From Leptospira tipperaryensis (GTDB lineage Bacteria > Spirochaetota > Leptospiria > Leptospirales > Leptospiraceae), in assembly GCF_001729245.1 (NCBI RefSeq), contig NZ_CP015217.1, forward strand, positions 1,242,001 to 1,306,000: 64,000 nt of DNA, given 5' to 3'. A program made the translations under genes and the position numbers. Positions 37,738-54,595 of this stretch are shown piece after piece. The notes below the pieces were generated by a model, which saw only the letters and a list, made by a program, of their open reading frames with translations, was not told the DNA's origin and made no database searches. The first letter of the stretch is position 1, and each line of letters begins with the position of its first letter.

Positions 37738-37814
37738 ATAATTTCGTTGACAACGTCCCCTTCGATCCTTTATCTCAAGAGTAGAGCCGGTCTTAACAGA
37801 TCTCTCTTTCCACC

Positions 37815-37857
<43 letters not shown>

Positions 37858-37882
37858 CTTTTTTAAACTCAAGTAGCTCCTT

Positions 37883-39337
<1,455 letters not shown>

Positions 39338-39357
39338 CCGCAAAAAAAAGGGAAACT

Positions 39358-39559
<202 letters not shown>

Positions 39560-39561
<2 letters not shown>

Positions 39562-39588
39562 GAGTTTTTCACTCTCCCTTTCTTTTTT
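39560..39588 (+). terminator. Intrinsic terminator after rpmE
   Basis: GAGAGT/ACTCTC stem (39560-39565 and 39571-39576) followed by CCTTTCTTTTTT, overlapping the rpmE stop. It may attenuate read-through into the next gene. Confidence 0.75.
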
Positions 39589-39620
39589 ATGCCGTCTAAA
39601 CACCGGGCAGGAGAAATTTC

Positions 39621-40408
<788 letters not shown>

Positions 40409-40412
<4 letters not shown>

Positions 40413-40597
40413 AACCGGGCGACAAAGTTAAAATCACCAAACGTACCTTTCTCCACAATGGAATTTTTGTTCATACCAATTCGATCGTAGAAGTCATTTC
40501 TTTTGAAAACGACAAACTCGTAGTTCTCTTTCACGACAAAGAAGGTTTTACTCACAATATCGAATCTCTCACGCCTGCGGATGTGGTTCCTGCCTAA
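40409..40597 (+). CDS. Small SH3/KOW-like protein
   Basis: The 62-residue protein (MKPGDKVKITKRTFLHNGIF, SIVEVISFENDKLVVLFHD) looks like a small beta-barrel of the SH3/KOW type. Its ATG overlaps the stop of the IscU-like gene (ATGA), so the two are translationally coupled. Function unknown. Confidence 0.75.
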
Positions 40598-40706
40598 AAT
40601 TTTTCCATCTTTTCAATTCGTCTTTTAACCCTTAAGCTTCATTTTCTTATAAACGATTTTTTAGTTTGAAGACGGGTTCTTCTGAGAAGATCCTTGGATC
40701 CGCGCA

Positions 40707-40732
40707 GCGCGGTTAACGCGCCTTTCCTTTTT
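40707..40732 (+). terminator. Possible terminator after the small SH3-like gene
   Basis: GCGCG/CGCGC stem (40707-40711, 40717-40721; loop GTTAA) followed by CCTTTCCTTTTT, about 110 bases downstream of the stop. The rest of 40598-41045 contains the CGGACTTTAAGTCCG palindrome (40829-40843) and no gene. Confidence 0.5.
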
Positions 40733-40828
40733 GTAGATTCTTAAAAGAGGATCGTTTTGCGTAAAAGAGGACTTTGCCGACGAGGTTGAAGCGTGAAAAT
40801 GTAGGATGTCCCTCGTTTTACCCAAGAA

Positions 40829-40843
40829 CGGACTTTAAGTCCG
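40829..40843. repeat. Dispersed palindrome CGGACTTTAAGTCCG
   Basis: Perfect 15-base palindrome identical to that at 11849-11863 and nearly identical to the core at 20777-20791. Confidence 0.6.
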
Positions 40844-41045
40844 AGTCAGACTCTTTTTCAGACAGAACAACTTTGTCGGAAGAGCTTACGCAAGCCGAGT
40901 TTTGTCCGCATTTTTACGAAAGACAGTTTGTAGATTGAGTTTTAGAATGCGCCGATTTTGTTTTATTTCTCAAGAAGAGCTTGAGAGCGGCATCACAACG
41001 ACCGCTTTCGCAGCGCCGACTAACTCGCTTTCCATGGATCGCGAG

Positions 41046-42326
41046 TTACATTCTCAAGAATTCCCTCTGTTCCTGGTCCTCGCGTTCCCTTCTGCGTTTT
41101 TCTTTTTCCTGTTTTTGAATTTCTTCCGGAGTCAATTCACGCGGAGGTTTCGGTTTTTTTACTTCTTGGTAAGTGGAAGAGCCGGACTTATTTTCAGTCG
41201 GAGATTCCGATTTAGAAGTTCCAGTTTTACTTTTGGGAGCGCTCGGATCCGATTTTTCTTGGATTTTATTTTGTTCGTATTTTTGTTTCTTTAAATAATC
41301 ACCGGGATCGTATCCGGTTCTGGAAGACTCGCTTCCGTTGTTTTGATTGTTGCCGTTTTTATTTTCCGATTGCGTAGAAGAATTTCCGGAACTTGTTTTT
41401 TCCAATTTTAGACCGGACTTTGTGTTGAGTCCGTTTTGCCCATTGCCGGCCGGATTTCCGGAGTTGGAATTCGAATTAGAATTTCCGTTGGAACCGGTGG
41501 AGGTTCTATAATTCGGATTTCCGTTATCATACTTCCCATCGTTGGGATCGTTTATCGGATCCGAAGAATTTCTGGAAGAAGAAGGATTGGTTTTTGATGA
41601 GGAATTGGAAGTGCTCGCGCTTCCGGACGTATTATTATTGGAGTAGGAACTGCTCGAGGATCCCGTATTTCCTGAAGAAGAACTCACAGGAGTAGATTGA
41701 ATCCCTTCCGTCGTCTGAAGGCTCGCGGAAATCGGAAATAATTTTTCAAAACCCTCTAAGGATTTTTTAGGATACAAAAGAATCGGATTGCTCGGATCGG
41801 CTTTGATACTTCCGGAAAGAACCGCGTATTCTAAATTCTTCTGATTCTTTTTCTTTTCAACGTTTACGATTCCTTCCACGAGTTTTAAAACCCCGTCTCC
41901 GGAACGAATTCCCAAAGAGGAAGGATTCGCCTTGTTTTCCGGTCGTCTCGTCACTTGGAGACCGCCCACTGAAATTTCGAGGTTGGCGCGGTTATCGAGA
42001 TAGTCTATGAAGATCATAGAATTCTCTGCGATCATGATTTCGGTTCCGTCCAGAAGTCTCAGCTTTGCCTGAGAACCTTCCGTCGTTAAGATCGTGTCTC
42101 TGTTCTGAATGGAATTTCCCATCTCGATCTCTTTCCAAACGACTTCGGAATCGAACTTTCTCTGAATGCTATTGGATTTGAAAAGAATGGTCCCGATGAC
42201 TTTCTGATTTCCTTTATAACCGTACCGAGTATAATCATATAAGAATACAGCCGTGAATAAGACTATATTAAAAATGAGAAGAACCAGAATGGCTCGATCG
42301 CCTGAAAGAAATCTTTCTTTCGTCAT
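41046..42326 (-). CDS. FecR-domain membrane protein with low-complexity linker
   Basis: The 426-residue protein has one N-terminal transmembrane helix (about residues 12-30) and a FecR domain (about 60-165): GNSIQNRDTILTTEGSQAKL, LLDGTEIMIAENSMIFID and LEISVGGLQVTR. A 150-residue region almost entirely of Ser, Asn, Gly, Thr and Pro follows, then a basic/acidic tail (RELTPEEIQKQEKEKRRRE). Its ATG overlaps the stop of the cyclase gene by 4 bases. FecR domains usually sense in the periplasm; here it pairs with a cyclase. Confidence 0.82.
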   Translation of the reverse strand: MTKERFLSGDRAILVLLIFNIVLFTAVFLYDYTRYGYKGNQKVIGTILFKSNSIQRKFDSEVVWKEIEMGNSIQNRDTILTTEGSQAKLRLLDGTEIMIAENSMIFIDYLDNRANLEISVGGLQVTRRPENKANPSSLGIRSGDGVLKLVEGIVNVEKKKNQKNLEYAVLSGSIKADPSNPILLYPKKSLEGFEKLFPISASLQTTEGIQSTPVSSSSGNTGSSSSSYSNNNTSGSASTSNSSSKTNPSSSRNSSDPINDPNDGKYDNGNPNYRTSTGSNGNSNSNSNSGNPAGNGQNGLNTKSGLKLEKTSSGNSSTQSENKNGNNQNNGSESSRTGYDPGDYLKKQKYEQNKIQEKSDPSAPKSKTGTSKSESPTENKSGSSTYQEVKKPKPPRELTPEEIQKQEKEKRRREREDQEQREFLRM

Positions 42327-44128
42327 CCTAGTTTAGACCCGCCCGGTTTGAATTCCATGCCGATTTGTTTTCTGAGTTCTTTCAAATTCTTGGGGCAATT
42401 TTTATCTTTCGAATGTCCTAAGACCGCGTAGATGGTCTGAAGAGATTTTTTTCCTTTGACCTTGATCGGTTTTAACTTTTCTACTACGAAGATTCCTTTT
42501 ACTTTTTCGTAAGAATTTCCGGTGATCAGAATATCGGCTCCGAAAACTTTTGTCAGAGATTCTACTCTGGAAGCGAGGTTTACCGTATCACCGATGACCG
42601 TGTATTCCAATCGATCTTCGGAACCGATCTGACCCGCGATGACTTCTCCGGTGTTGATTCCGATTCCGATAAAGATCTTCGGCTTTTTGTCGGTTCCCCG
42701 ATTCTTATTAAATTGTACTAAACTCTTACGCATATCTAGCGCGGATTGAATCGCTTTTTCCGTATCGGATTCGGTATGTCCCAATTCTCCCCAGACCGCC
42801 ATGATCGCGTCGCCGATATATTTGTTCACGCTTCCGCTGTTTGCGTTGATACATTTTACCATCGCGGTAAAGTATTGGTTTAAGAATTCGACGACGAGTT
42901 CCGGTTCAATCTTTTCAGAAAGAGAAGTGAAGTTTCTGATATCGGAAAAAAGAATCACACATTCTCTTTTGTCCCCTCCGAGTTTTACTTCTCCTTTGAG
43001 AACCATCTCCGCGATATCTTTGTTTACGAACTTCCCGAAGGCGTCCTTCATCTTGTCCCGATCGGAAAGTCCTTTTCCCATTTCTACGAAAGAGGTCGTG
43101 AGTTTTCCGATCTCGTCTCCGGATTCCGCTTCGAGAGTGAGTTGAAAATTTCCTTTTTCGATTTCTTTGGAAGCGTCTACGAGTTTGAGAATCGGTCTTG
43201 TCAATCTTCTGGAATAAAAGAACACGAATAGAATCGAAACGTTTACGACGACGAACATCAGATAGAGATTTCTCTTTTGAATGTTATAAACTTCTTCGAA
43301 CGCTTTTTTTTCGGAAGTACTGGAAATCACTCCAAGGCCGGCGTATCCGATTCTTCTAAAAGAACCCAGATAGAATTGATTGTCTTTGCCCTTGTATCGG
43401 GTTTGTCCGTTGCTGATCGAACTTTCCAAAAGATTTTTTACGATCGGATCATCGGCTAAAATCGTAGGCTCGAGAATGAGTTTCGGATCGGAGTGCGCGA
43501 TCAGTTTTCCATCGGCTCCCACGAGAAAGAACTGAGTGATTCCGGAAGTTTTAAAAGAATCTAAGATGGAATCCATTTTCACCAAGGAAACGATCACCGC
43601 CGAATTGACTCCGTCTCCCAAAGCGACTGAAAGAAAAAGAACCGGTTTGTGAAAGTCGGGAGAAACGTTGTAGACGACCGGTTTTCCGATCTGAGCTTTT
43701 TTCTGATTGTTCAAATACTTTCGAACGATCTTGTCGGCGTCTTCTCCGGAAATTTTGAATTCTTTGAGAGAGGTTTCGCTCGCGATTCTTTTTACCCCGT
43801 TGTAGTCTCCGTTTTCTTTTCGGAAAATTTTTAGATAAAAGATATCGTCTTCGCTTTCCAAGATATTGTTCGATTCTTCGGAGCCCGCGACAGATCTCGC
43901 GAGGAGCAAGGAGCGTTTTGTAAGAGAGGAAATATCCGATCTCACTTTTTGACTGATCACGTCCGTCAGCTTTAAGTTATTTTCTTTAATCCGAACTTCG
44001 TTATCCGATTTGAAAAAATAGGTAGCAAGAGCGATGATCACTCCCAAGGAAACCAAGATGATGAATGATATGATCACCATCAGCTTCTGACGGATGTTCC
44101 AATTATATAGATTGAGAAATGAATTCAT
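42323..44128 (-). CDS. Membrane-bound class III adenylate cyclase with extracytoplasmic sensor and HAMP
   Basis: The 601-residue protein has a transmembrane helix (about residues 17-40), a dCache-like periplasmic domain (about 45-285), a second helix (about 288-308), HAMP (SRRLTRPILKLVDASKEIEKG) and a class III cyclase domain (about 385-575). The two metal aspartates are in LFSDIRNFTSLSE and YIGDAIMAVWG. The Lys before YIGD and the Asp of VIGDTVNLASRVE fit adenylate rather than guanylate cyclases. It is coupled to the FecR gene by a 4-base overlap. Confidence 0.93.
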   Translation of the reverse strand: MNSFLNLYNWNIRQKLMVIISFIILVSLGVIIALATYFFKSDNEVRIKENNLKLTDVISQKVRSDISSLTKRSLLLARSVAGSEESNNILESEDDIFYLKIFRKENGDYNGVKRIASETSLKEFKISGEDADKIVRKYLNNQKKAQIGKPVVYNVSPDFHKPVLFLSVALGDGVNSAVIVSLVKMDSILDSFKTSGITQFFLVGADGKLIAHSDPKLILEPTILADDPIVKNLLESSISNGQTRYKGKDNQFYLGSFRRIGYAGLGVISSTSEKKAFEEVYNIQKRNLYLMFVVVNVSILFVFFYSRRLTRPILKLVDASKEIEKGNFQLTLEAESGDEIGKLTTSFVEMGKGLSDRDKMKDAFGKFVNKDIAEMVLKGEVKLGGDKRECVILFSDIRNFTSLSEKIEPELVVEFLNQYFTAMVKCINANSGSVNKYIGDAIMAVWGELGHTESDTEKAIQSALDMRKSLVQFNKNRGTDKKPKIFIGIGINTGEVIAGQIGSEDRLEYTVIGDTVNLASRVESLTKVFGADILITGNSYEKVKGIFVVEKLKPIKVKGKKSLQTIYAVLGHSKDKNCPKNLKELRKQIGMEFKPGGSKLG

Positions 44129-44724
44129 AACGTTTCCGTTCGCATTTTACTTGTTAATAAATTGAGTCTATCTCAATCAGCCAAACTTATAAAACAACAC
44201 TATTTTAGGGATTCCCTTAAAATGATCGGATTTTGGACTTTCGGAATCGAGTAAATAACTACTTATGACTAAGATTTGCGTCTTATAAGAAAAAGCTGAT
44301 TTAAAAAATGGGTCATCGATGGAAAGGCCATTTGATTTTTTTTGTGTTCCGCACAATGAACGCGCGGTTCTAAGATCCGATCCTTCTCCGATTTTTTTTA
44401 CCCTTTGGGCGGGGAAGAATGCAAAGCCCATTCTAAAATTCTCGCGGGGCCTGCGGACCTAAGATTGAATTCTTAAAAAGAAATCGATCTTAGGATGAGG
44501 AAATAAATTCTTTTGTTACAATGAGTGACTCCGGAGAGGGAATGAACGGCCCTATATTCGGAACGTCACTCGCTCTTTGCTGTCAAAAAGAAATTAACTG
44601 AGGGGCAGGGAGGAGGGTCGGGGAGCTGGGAGAAGGAAGGCTGGTAGGAGCTGGGCAGGGGGAGCTGGTTTCAGCTTCGCTGAAAGTCAACGCTTCGCTT
44701 CGCGGCTTTTGACAATCTCGCTTT
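44129..44724. other. Intergenic region with a G-quadruplex-type tract and hairpin
   Basis: At 44602-44623 four G runs occur in a row (GGGG-CA-GGG-AGGA-GGG-TC-GGGG), with more G runs to about 44665. At 44669-44685 TTTCAGC/GCTGAAA forms a short hairpin, read on the minus strand about 40-55 bases after the ispG stop. No convincing gene in the other 450 bases. Confidence 0.6.
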
Positions 44725-46716
44725 CTATGGGGCGCTCGATTCCTGCCAGAGGCCGTTGTTTTTGATCAACTCCACGAGTTTTTCATCGGCGACTTCGCTC
44801 GGAACGTTTTTCATCACGATTTCCTTTCCTCTGTAGAGATGGACCTTGCCCGGTCCCGCTCCGACATAACCGAAGTCCGCGTCGGCCATTTCTCCCGGTC
44901 CGTTGACGATACAGCCCATTACGGCGATTTTGACGCCCTTGAGATGACCGGTTCTGGATTTGATTCTTGCGGTGGTTTCCTGAAGATCAAAGAGGGTTCT
45001 TCCGCAAGAAGGACAGGAAATGTATTCCGTTTTTGTTAAACGAAGTCGCGTTCCCTGAAGTAGATCGTAAGAGAGTTGAAAAATTTCTTCGAGATCGTTT
45101 GCTCCGGAGGTTTGAATCCGGATCTGATCTCCGATTCCGTCTATCAAAAGACCTCCGATTCCGATGGCGGAATCGTAAAGAGCGGATTCGGCGTCGGAAA
45201 ACGACCCATGCAGAAGGATCGGAAATTCATAATGGCTCAAAATCGTTCCGAGCTTTCGATAGTCGTAGAGGATCTCTTTTGTTTCGAGGGAAAAAATGAC
45301 GTTTTTGATTCCCATTTCGACTAACGTATCGGGAAGACCTTTGAGAGATTCGATTCTTTCTCCGCTCGTATGAATTTCAGTATAAAGTCCGGCGGCCTGT
45401 CTCTCCTTTAAAAAAGAGAGCATCTTTTCTCCGTCTTGAAATTGTAAGAACGGATCAAAGACTACTTTGGAAAAACGTCTGAGTTCTTTTTGAAATTTTT
45501 CATTCAGAGAAATATTTTTCCCGAGAAGAATTCCCACCGGAATCGAAAGCGCTCCTGCGGCTTCGGAAATTTCTTCGAGCTGATTCGGTTCGGGAGAATC
45601 CACCAAGATACTTTCCGGTTCTAAGGAAAGGGGTTTTCCGTATTGATAGAGTTTGGCGACGTTTGCTAAAAAAGAATTTGTGTCTTGAAAGGGAAGAACG
45701 GTCTCTACTCGCACCGGATGGTTGTCTCCGGCTTCTAAGCTTCCGATCCGGATCGGGCTGCTGTAGAATCTTTGATAAGTAAAAGGGTTTCGAAATTCGG
45801 AATATCCCTTTGTCTTTTGAACCTGGGTTTTTCTTCCGTTGAATTTATCGGCGAGAAGTTTTGCAACCGGCACTTCGAGCACGGGATCTTCCGTCAGAGA
45901 AACTCGGATCGTGTCTCCGAGTCCGTCTTCCAAAAGGGATCCGATTCCGATCGCGGATTTGATTCTTCCGTCCTTACCGTCTCCGGCCTCGGTGACTCCG
46001 AGGTGAAGAGGATAGTCCATACGGAGTTCTCCAAAGCGGGAAGCGAGCATTCGATAGGCTTGCACCATCACCTGAGGATTCGAGGCTTTCATACTTACAA
46101 TAATATTATAATAATTTAAACTTTCGGCGATGCGGATAAATTCGATCGCGGATTCCACCATTCCCTGGGGTGTGTCCCCGTATCGGTTCATGATACGATC
46201 GGAAAGAGAACCGTGATTGGTTCCGATTCTCATCGCCACCCCGAGTTCCTTACAACGAAGAACGAGGGGGGAGAATACTTCGGAGATTCTTTCCAATTCT
46301 TCGTCATACTGAGAGTCGGTATAATCACGAACCGCGAACTTTTTTCTGTCAGCAAAGTTTCCGGGATTGATTCTTACCTTTTCGACATACTCGACGGCTT
46401 TCATCGCTACGCTCGGAGTAAAGTGAATGTCCGCGACGAGCGGAACTTTGCTTCCTTCTTTTTTGAGTTCGTTCCGGATGTGGACGAGGTTGTCGGCGTC
46501 TGCTTGAGAAGGAACCGTAAGCCTTACGATTTCGCAACCGGCGCGTTCGAGTTCGAGAATCTGCTTCACCGATTCCTTAGTATCGGTCGTATCGCTGTTG
46601 ATCATCGACTGGATCCGAATCGGATTTTCGGCTCCGACTCCTACGTTTCCGATCATCACTTCTCTTGTTTTTCTTCTCTGATAACCAAAGGGGGTATGAT
46701 TGTATCTAAAGTTCAT
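44725..46716 (-). CDS. ispG: 4-hydroxy-3-methylbut-2-en-1-yl diphosphate synthase, long form
   Basis: The 663-residue enzyme makes HMBPP in the MEP isoprenoid pathway. The N-terminal barrel has [27 protein letters not shown] and [10 protein letters not shown]. The C-terminal part holds the cluster ligands in [12 protein letters not shown] and [21 protein letters not shown]. Between them about 270 residues form the extra A*-type domain found in chloroplast, Chlamydia and Leptospira enzymes but not in E. coli. No neighbour of the pathway is adjacent. Confidence 0.97.
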   Translation of the reverse strand: MNFRYNHTPFGYQRRKTREVMIGNVGVGAENPIRIQSMINSDTTDTKESVKQILELERAGCEIVRLTVPSQADADNLVHIRNELKKEGSKVPLVADIHFTPSVAMKAVEYVEKVRINPGNFADRKKFAVRDYTDSQYDEELERISEVFSPLVLRCKELGVAMRIGTNHGSLSDRIMNRYGDTPQGMVESAIEFIRIAESLNYYNIIVSMKASNPQVMVQAYRMLASRFGELRMDYPLHLGVTEAGDGKDGRIKSAIGIGSLLEDGLGDTIRVSLTEDPVLEVPVAKLLADKFNGRKTQVQKTKGYSEFRNPFTYQRFYSSPIRIGSLEAGDNHPVRVETVLPFQDTNSFLANVAKLYQYGKPLSLEPESILVDSPEPNQLEEISEAAGALSIPVGILLGKNISLNEKFQKELRRFSKVVFDPFLQFQDGEKMLSFLKERQAAGLYTEIHTSGERIESLKGLPDTLVEMGIKNVIFSLETKEILYDYRKLGTILSHYEFPILLHGSFSDAESALYDSAIGIGGLLIDGIGDQIRIQTSGANDLEEIFQLSYDLLQGTRLRLTKTEYISCPSCGRTLFDLQETTARIKSRTGHLKGVKIAVMGCIVNGPGEMADADFGYVGAGPGKVHLYRGKEIVMKNVPSEVADEKLVELIKNNGLWQESSAP

Positions 46717-46900
46717 TGCCGTTTAGAATTTCCGACTTTTTGTCGGATTTCCTCTCTTATTAAGACAGTCTTCCCGAGAATTCCCGCCCCGTCATTCTCG
46801 ATTTTTGTAAGAATGGGGACTCTATTTTTTCATTCCGCGATTTGATTCGAGGGACCGCGACTCCGATATATACAAACACAGCTCCGGAAATAAATTGAAT

Positions 46901-47209
46901 ATGGATTTTCCTTCTTTGCAACCCAACGAGACTTACAGAATTCGTGTCACCGTCGCGATCTATCGCGGTAATATTCTGTCTTATAAAAACGACGTCATCA
47001 TTCCTTCCGAATATTCTCGCAGAACCGAGGCGAGAGCTCATATTCAGAAAGAGCTTGGCGAGAGACTCTTGCATTCTAACTTCTTTCGTTCCCCAAGACC
47101 CGACTACGATCTGGTGCGTTATACGGAAGAGGCGACCTGCAATACATTCTTGCGTTACAGAATTCTTTCCCTCAAAACGGGAGAGAGTCTGATTAAGGAA
47201 AGAATTTAA
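46901..47209 (+). CDS. Small hypothetical protein
   Basis: From ATG 46901 (MDFPSLQPNETYRIRV) 102 residues are open; a TTG six bases earlier is possible. The sequence is protein-like and cytosolic (VTVAIYRGNILSYKNDV, RTEARAHIQKELGERLL). Divergent from ispG. Not a recognised family. Confidence 0.6.
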   Translation: MDFPSLQPNETYRIRVTVAIYRGNILSYKNDVIIPSEYSRRTEARAHIQKELGERLLHSNFFRSPRPDYDLVRYTEEATCNTFLRYRILSLKTGESLIKERI

Positions 47210-47428
47210 GGATTTTTTCGAGTCAGAAAGTTTTTTCCGAAAAGGAGGAAGTGGAACCCAAGCACATCCTCGACCCTTGCTTGTTTAAGGGCGTTCATCG
47301 GAAGATCCTAAACTGTCGGTGTTCCTACGATTTTTCCGTAAAAGTCGTGCGGCCCTAGCAAATTGGTCATAACCTTACCCACAAGTTGAAAGCAACTGCA
47401 ACGAGAATCATCCCACAAGGAAGGATTT

Positions 47429-47574
47429 TTAGGAGTTCCTACACGGGACTTTTTTCTTGCAAAATTAGAATTTTGTGATATAGGAAAGTTTCGGGAATTT
47501 TTCCACCACCCGCCCCGCCACTCAAAATTTGGGCGGGGCGCGCGACTTTTACGGAGAATTGTCGTAGTTCCGAC
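47429..47574 (+). repeat. Type I palindrome-bounded intergenic element, copy 4
   Basis: It begins TTAGGAGTTCCTACAC and ends GTCGTAGTTCCGAC. The interior shares GACTTTTTTCTTGCAAAATTA, TGTGATATAGGAAA, CCACCACCCGCCCCGCC and GGGCGGGGCGCGCGACTTTT with copies 1-3. It lies 200 bases after the small hypothetical gene. Confidence 0.75.
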
Positions 47575-47715
47575 GGTTTTTCTTAAGGCCCCTTAAACTG
47601 GTGGGTAAGGTTATGCTCTTGTTGGGTGGAGGAGGCGGGTCCGCGGGAAAAAATCGCAGAGATTTTGCTCTATCATAAAATTCATACATTTGCAAGTAAG
47701 AAAGTTCCGCAGGAG
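47575..47715 (+). repeat. Type II-like element, copy 3
   Basis: Immediately after the type I element comes GGGTAAGGTTATGCTCTTGT, a GGTGGAGGAGGCGGG block and TTGCAAGTAAGAAAGTTCCG, ending in CAGGAGCTCCTACAAA. This matches the type II copies in part and the type I end in part, so it may be a hybrid. Confidence 0.45.
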
Positions 47716-47809
47716 CTCCTACAAAAAAGACCGTATCGGATCGTTTATTCTTGCTTCGGTAGAAAACAGGAAGTGAGCTAGTTAGTCGGAATTCCTAAAC
47801 TCCAAGGTC

Positions 47810-48144
47810 GGATCGCTCCGGACAACTCAATGCGTCGCTCTCTAAGGATCGCTCCGGACAACTCAATGCGTCGCTCTCTAAGGATCGCTCCGGACAACTC
47901 AATGCGTCGCTCTCTAAGGATCGCTCCGGACAACTCAATGCGTCGCTCTCTAAGGATCGCTCCGGACAACTCAATGCGTCGCTCTCTAAGGATCGCTCCG
48001 GACAACTCAATGCGTCGCTCTCTAAGGATCGCTCCGGACAACTCAATGCGTCGCTCTCTAAGGATCGCTCCGGACAACTCAATGCGTCGCTCTCTAAGGA
48101 TCGCTCCGGACAACTCAATGCGTCGCTCTCTAAGGATCGCTCCG
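47810..48144. repeat. 36-bp minisatellite, nine full copies plus a partial tenth
   Basis: The unit starts GGATCGCTCCGGACAACTC and ends GCGTCGCTCTCTAA. Copies begin at 47810, 47846, 47882, 47918, 47954, 47990, 48026, 48062 and 48098 without visible differences, and an 11-base tenth begins at 48134. Because 36 is divisible by three, open frames run through the whole block on both strands. It has no spacers and is not CRISPR. It is a candidate VNTR locus. Confidence 0.95.
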
Positions 48145-48234
48145 CATCCCGAAAAGTCTTGAATTCCTGAAAACGACGAGAAAACTGACGAGGGTTTCCT
48201 TTAAAACGTCGTTTGGCGCAATGAGAAGGGACGG

Positions 48235-48267
48235 ATTGACTCGGGGAACTTTGAAAAGCGAGTCAAT
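48235..48267. promoter_or_regulatory. Inverted repeat upstream of the 433-residue gene
   Basis: ATTGACTCG (48235-48243) is repeated in reverse complement as CGAGTCAAT (48259-48267), 15 bases apart, and ends 18 bases before the ATG at 48286. It could be an operator or a 5' hairpin. Confidence 0.4.
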
Positions 48268-48285
48268 ACTGAAATATAGAATCGT

Positions 48286-49587
<1,302 letters not shown>

Positions 49588-49955
49588 AAACTTTTTCTCA
49601 AATTCTTTCTTCCTTTCTCTTGATCGGGATCAATGAAGTCTCTGTACCGTCTGCTTAAAGTTCGAGCAGTTTGTACCAAAGCAAAGGATTCTTTTTCATT
49701 CTTTCAAATGAATTTCAGTCTAAGGAGTGGCGATCTTATTTTTTTAGATCTGGATTGTCGTGCGGATTCGTGTTAACATCGCATTTGATCAGGAGGAATT
49801 TTATTTCAAACCTATCTTTTAAAAGAATGTTTTCAATTTACGCAACTCTCAATTTACTGGCTTGTAACTGGGGAATTTTGCTGAAATTTCAGCCATAGGC
49901 GTGCCCGACGCTTGTTTGTAAACCAGGGAATTAGGATCACGAGGGATTTCGGCAG
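49588..49955. other. Intergenic region without recognised gene
   Basis: About 368 bases between the hypothetical gene and gltB. No palindrome of the dispersed families; presumably contains the gltB promoter. GAGGGAT near 49940 is a likely ribosome site. Confidence 0.4.
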
Positions 49956-54446
<4,491 letters not shown>

Positions 54447-54462
54447 CAACAAGAACGAACTC

Positions 54463-54524
54463 TTTCGGAAGAAGGTCTAATTGACGTTAGGCGATCTTCC
54501 GGAAGGGATCTTATTCTTTTTTTC
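54463..54524 (+). terminator. Probable terminator after gltB
   Basis: CTTTCGGAAG (about 54463) and CTTCCGGAAG (about 54496) can pair, and the region GATCTTCCGGAAGGGATC is followed by TTATTCTTTTTTT. The exact stem is not clear. Confidence 0.45.
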
Positions 54525-54595
54525 GAATAGAATCTTCTCATTGAAGAATTTTCTAAGAAATTCGTAAACGCGGATTTCTTGTCCGGAAAAATACA

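Noticed and set aside
44177..44431. 84-codon minus ORF
   Set aside because: Composition is not protein-like and no ribosome site is seen.
46760..47074. 104-codon minus ORF opposite the small hypothetical gene
   Set aside because: The plus-strand frame has better protein composition; this looks like a shadow.
47810..48144. Possible CRISPR array
   Set aside because: Copies are directly adjacent, with no variable spacers, and no cas genes are nearby.
47778..48162. Three long repeat-encoded ORFs on both strands in the minisatellite
   Set aside because: They exist only because the 36-bp unit is divisible by three and lacks stops; there are no ribosome sites or non-repeat domains.
49671..49898. 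75-codon plus ORF upstream of gltB
   Set aside because: No ribosome site or recognisable pattern; likely non-coding.
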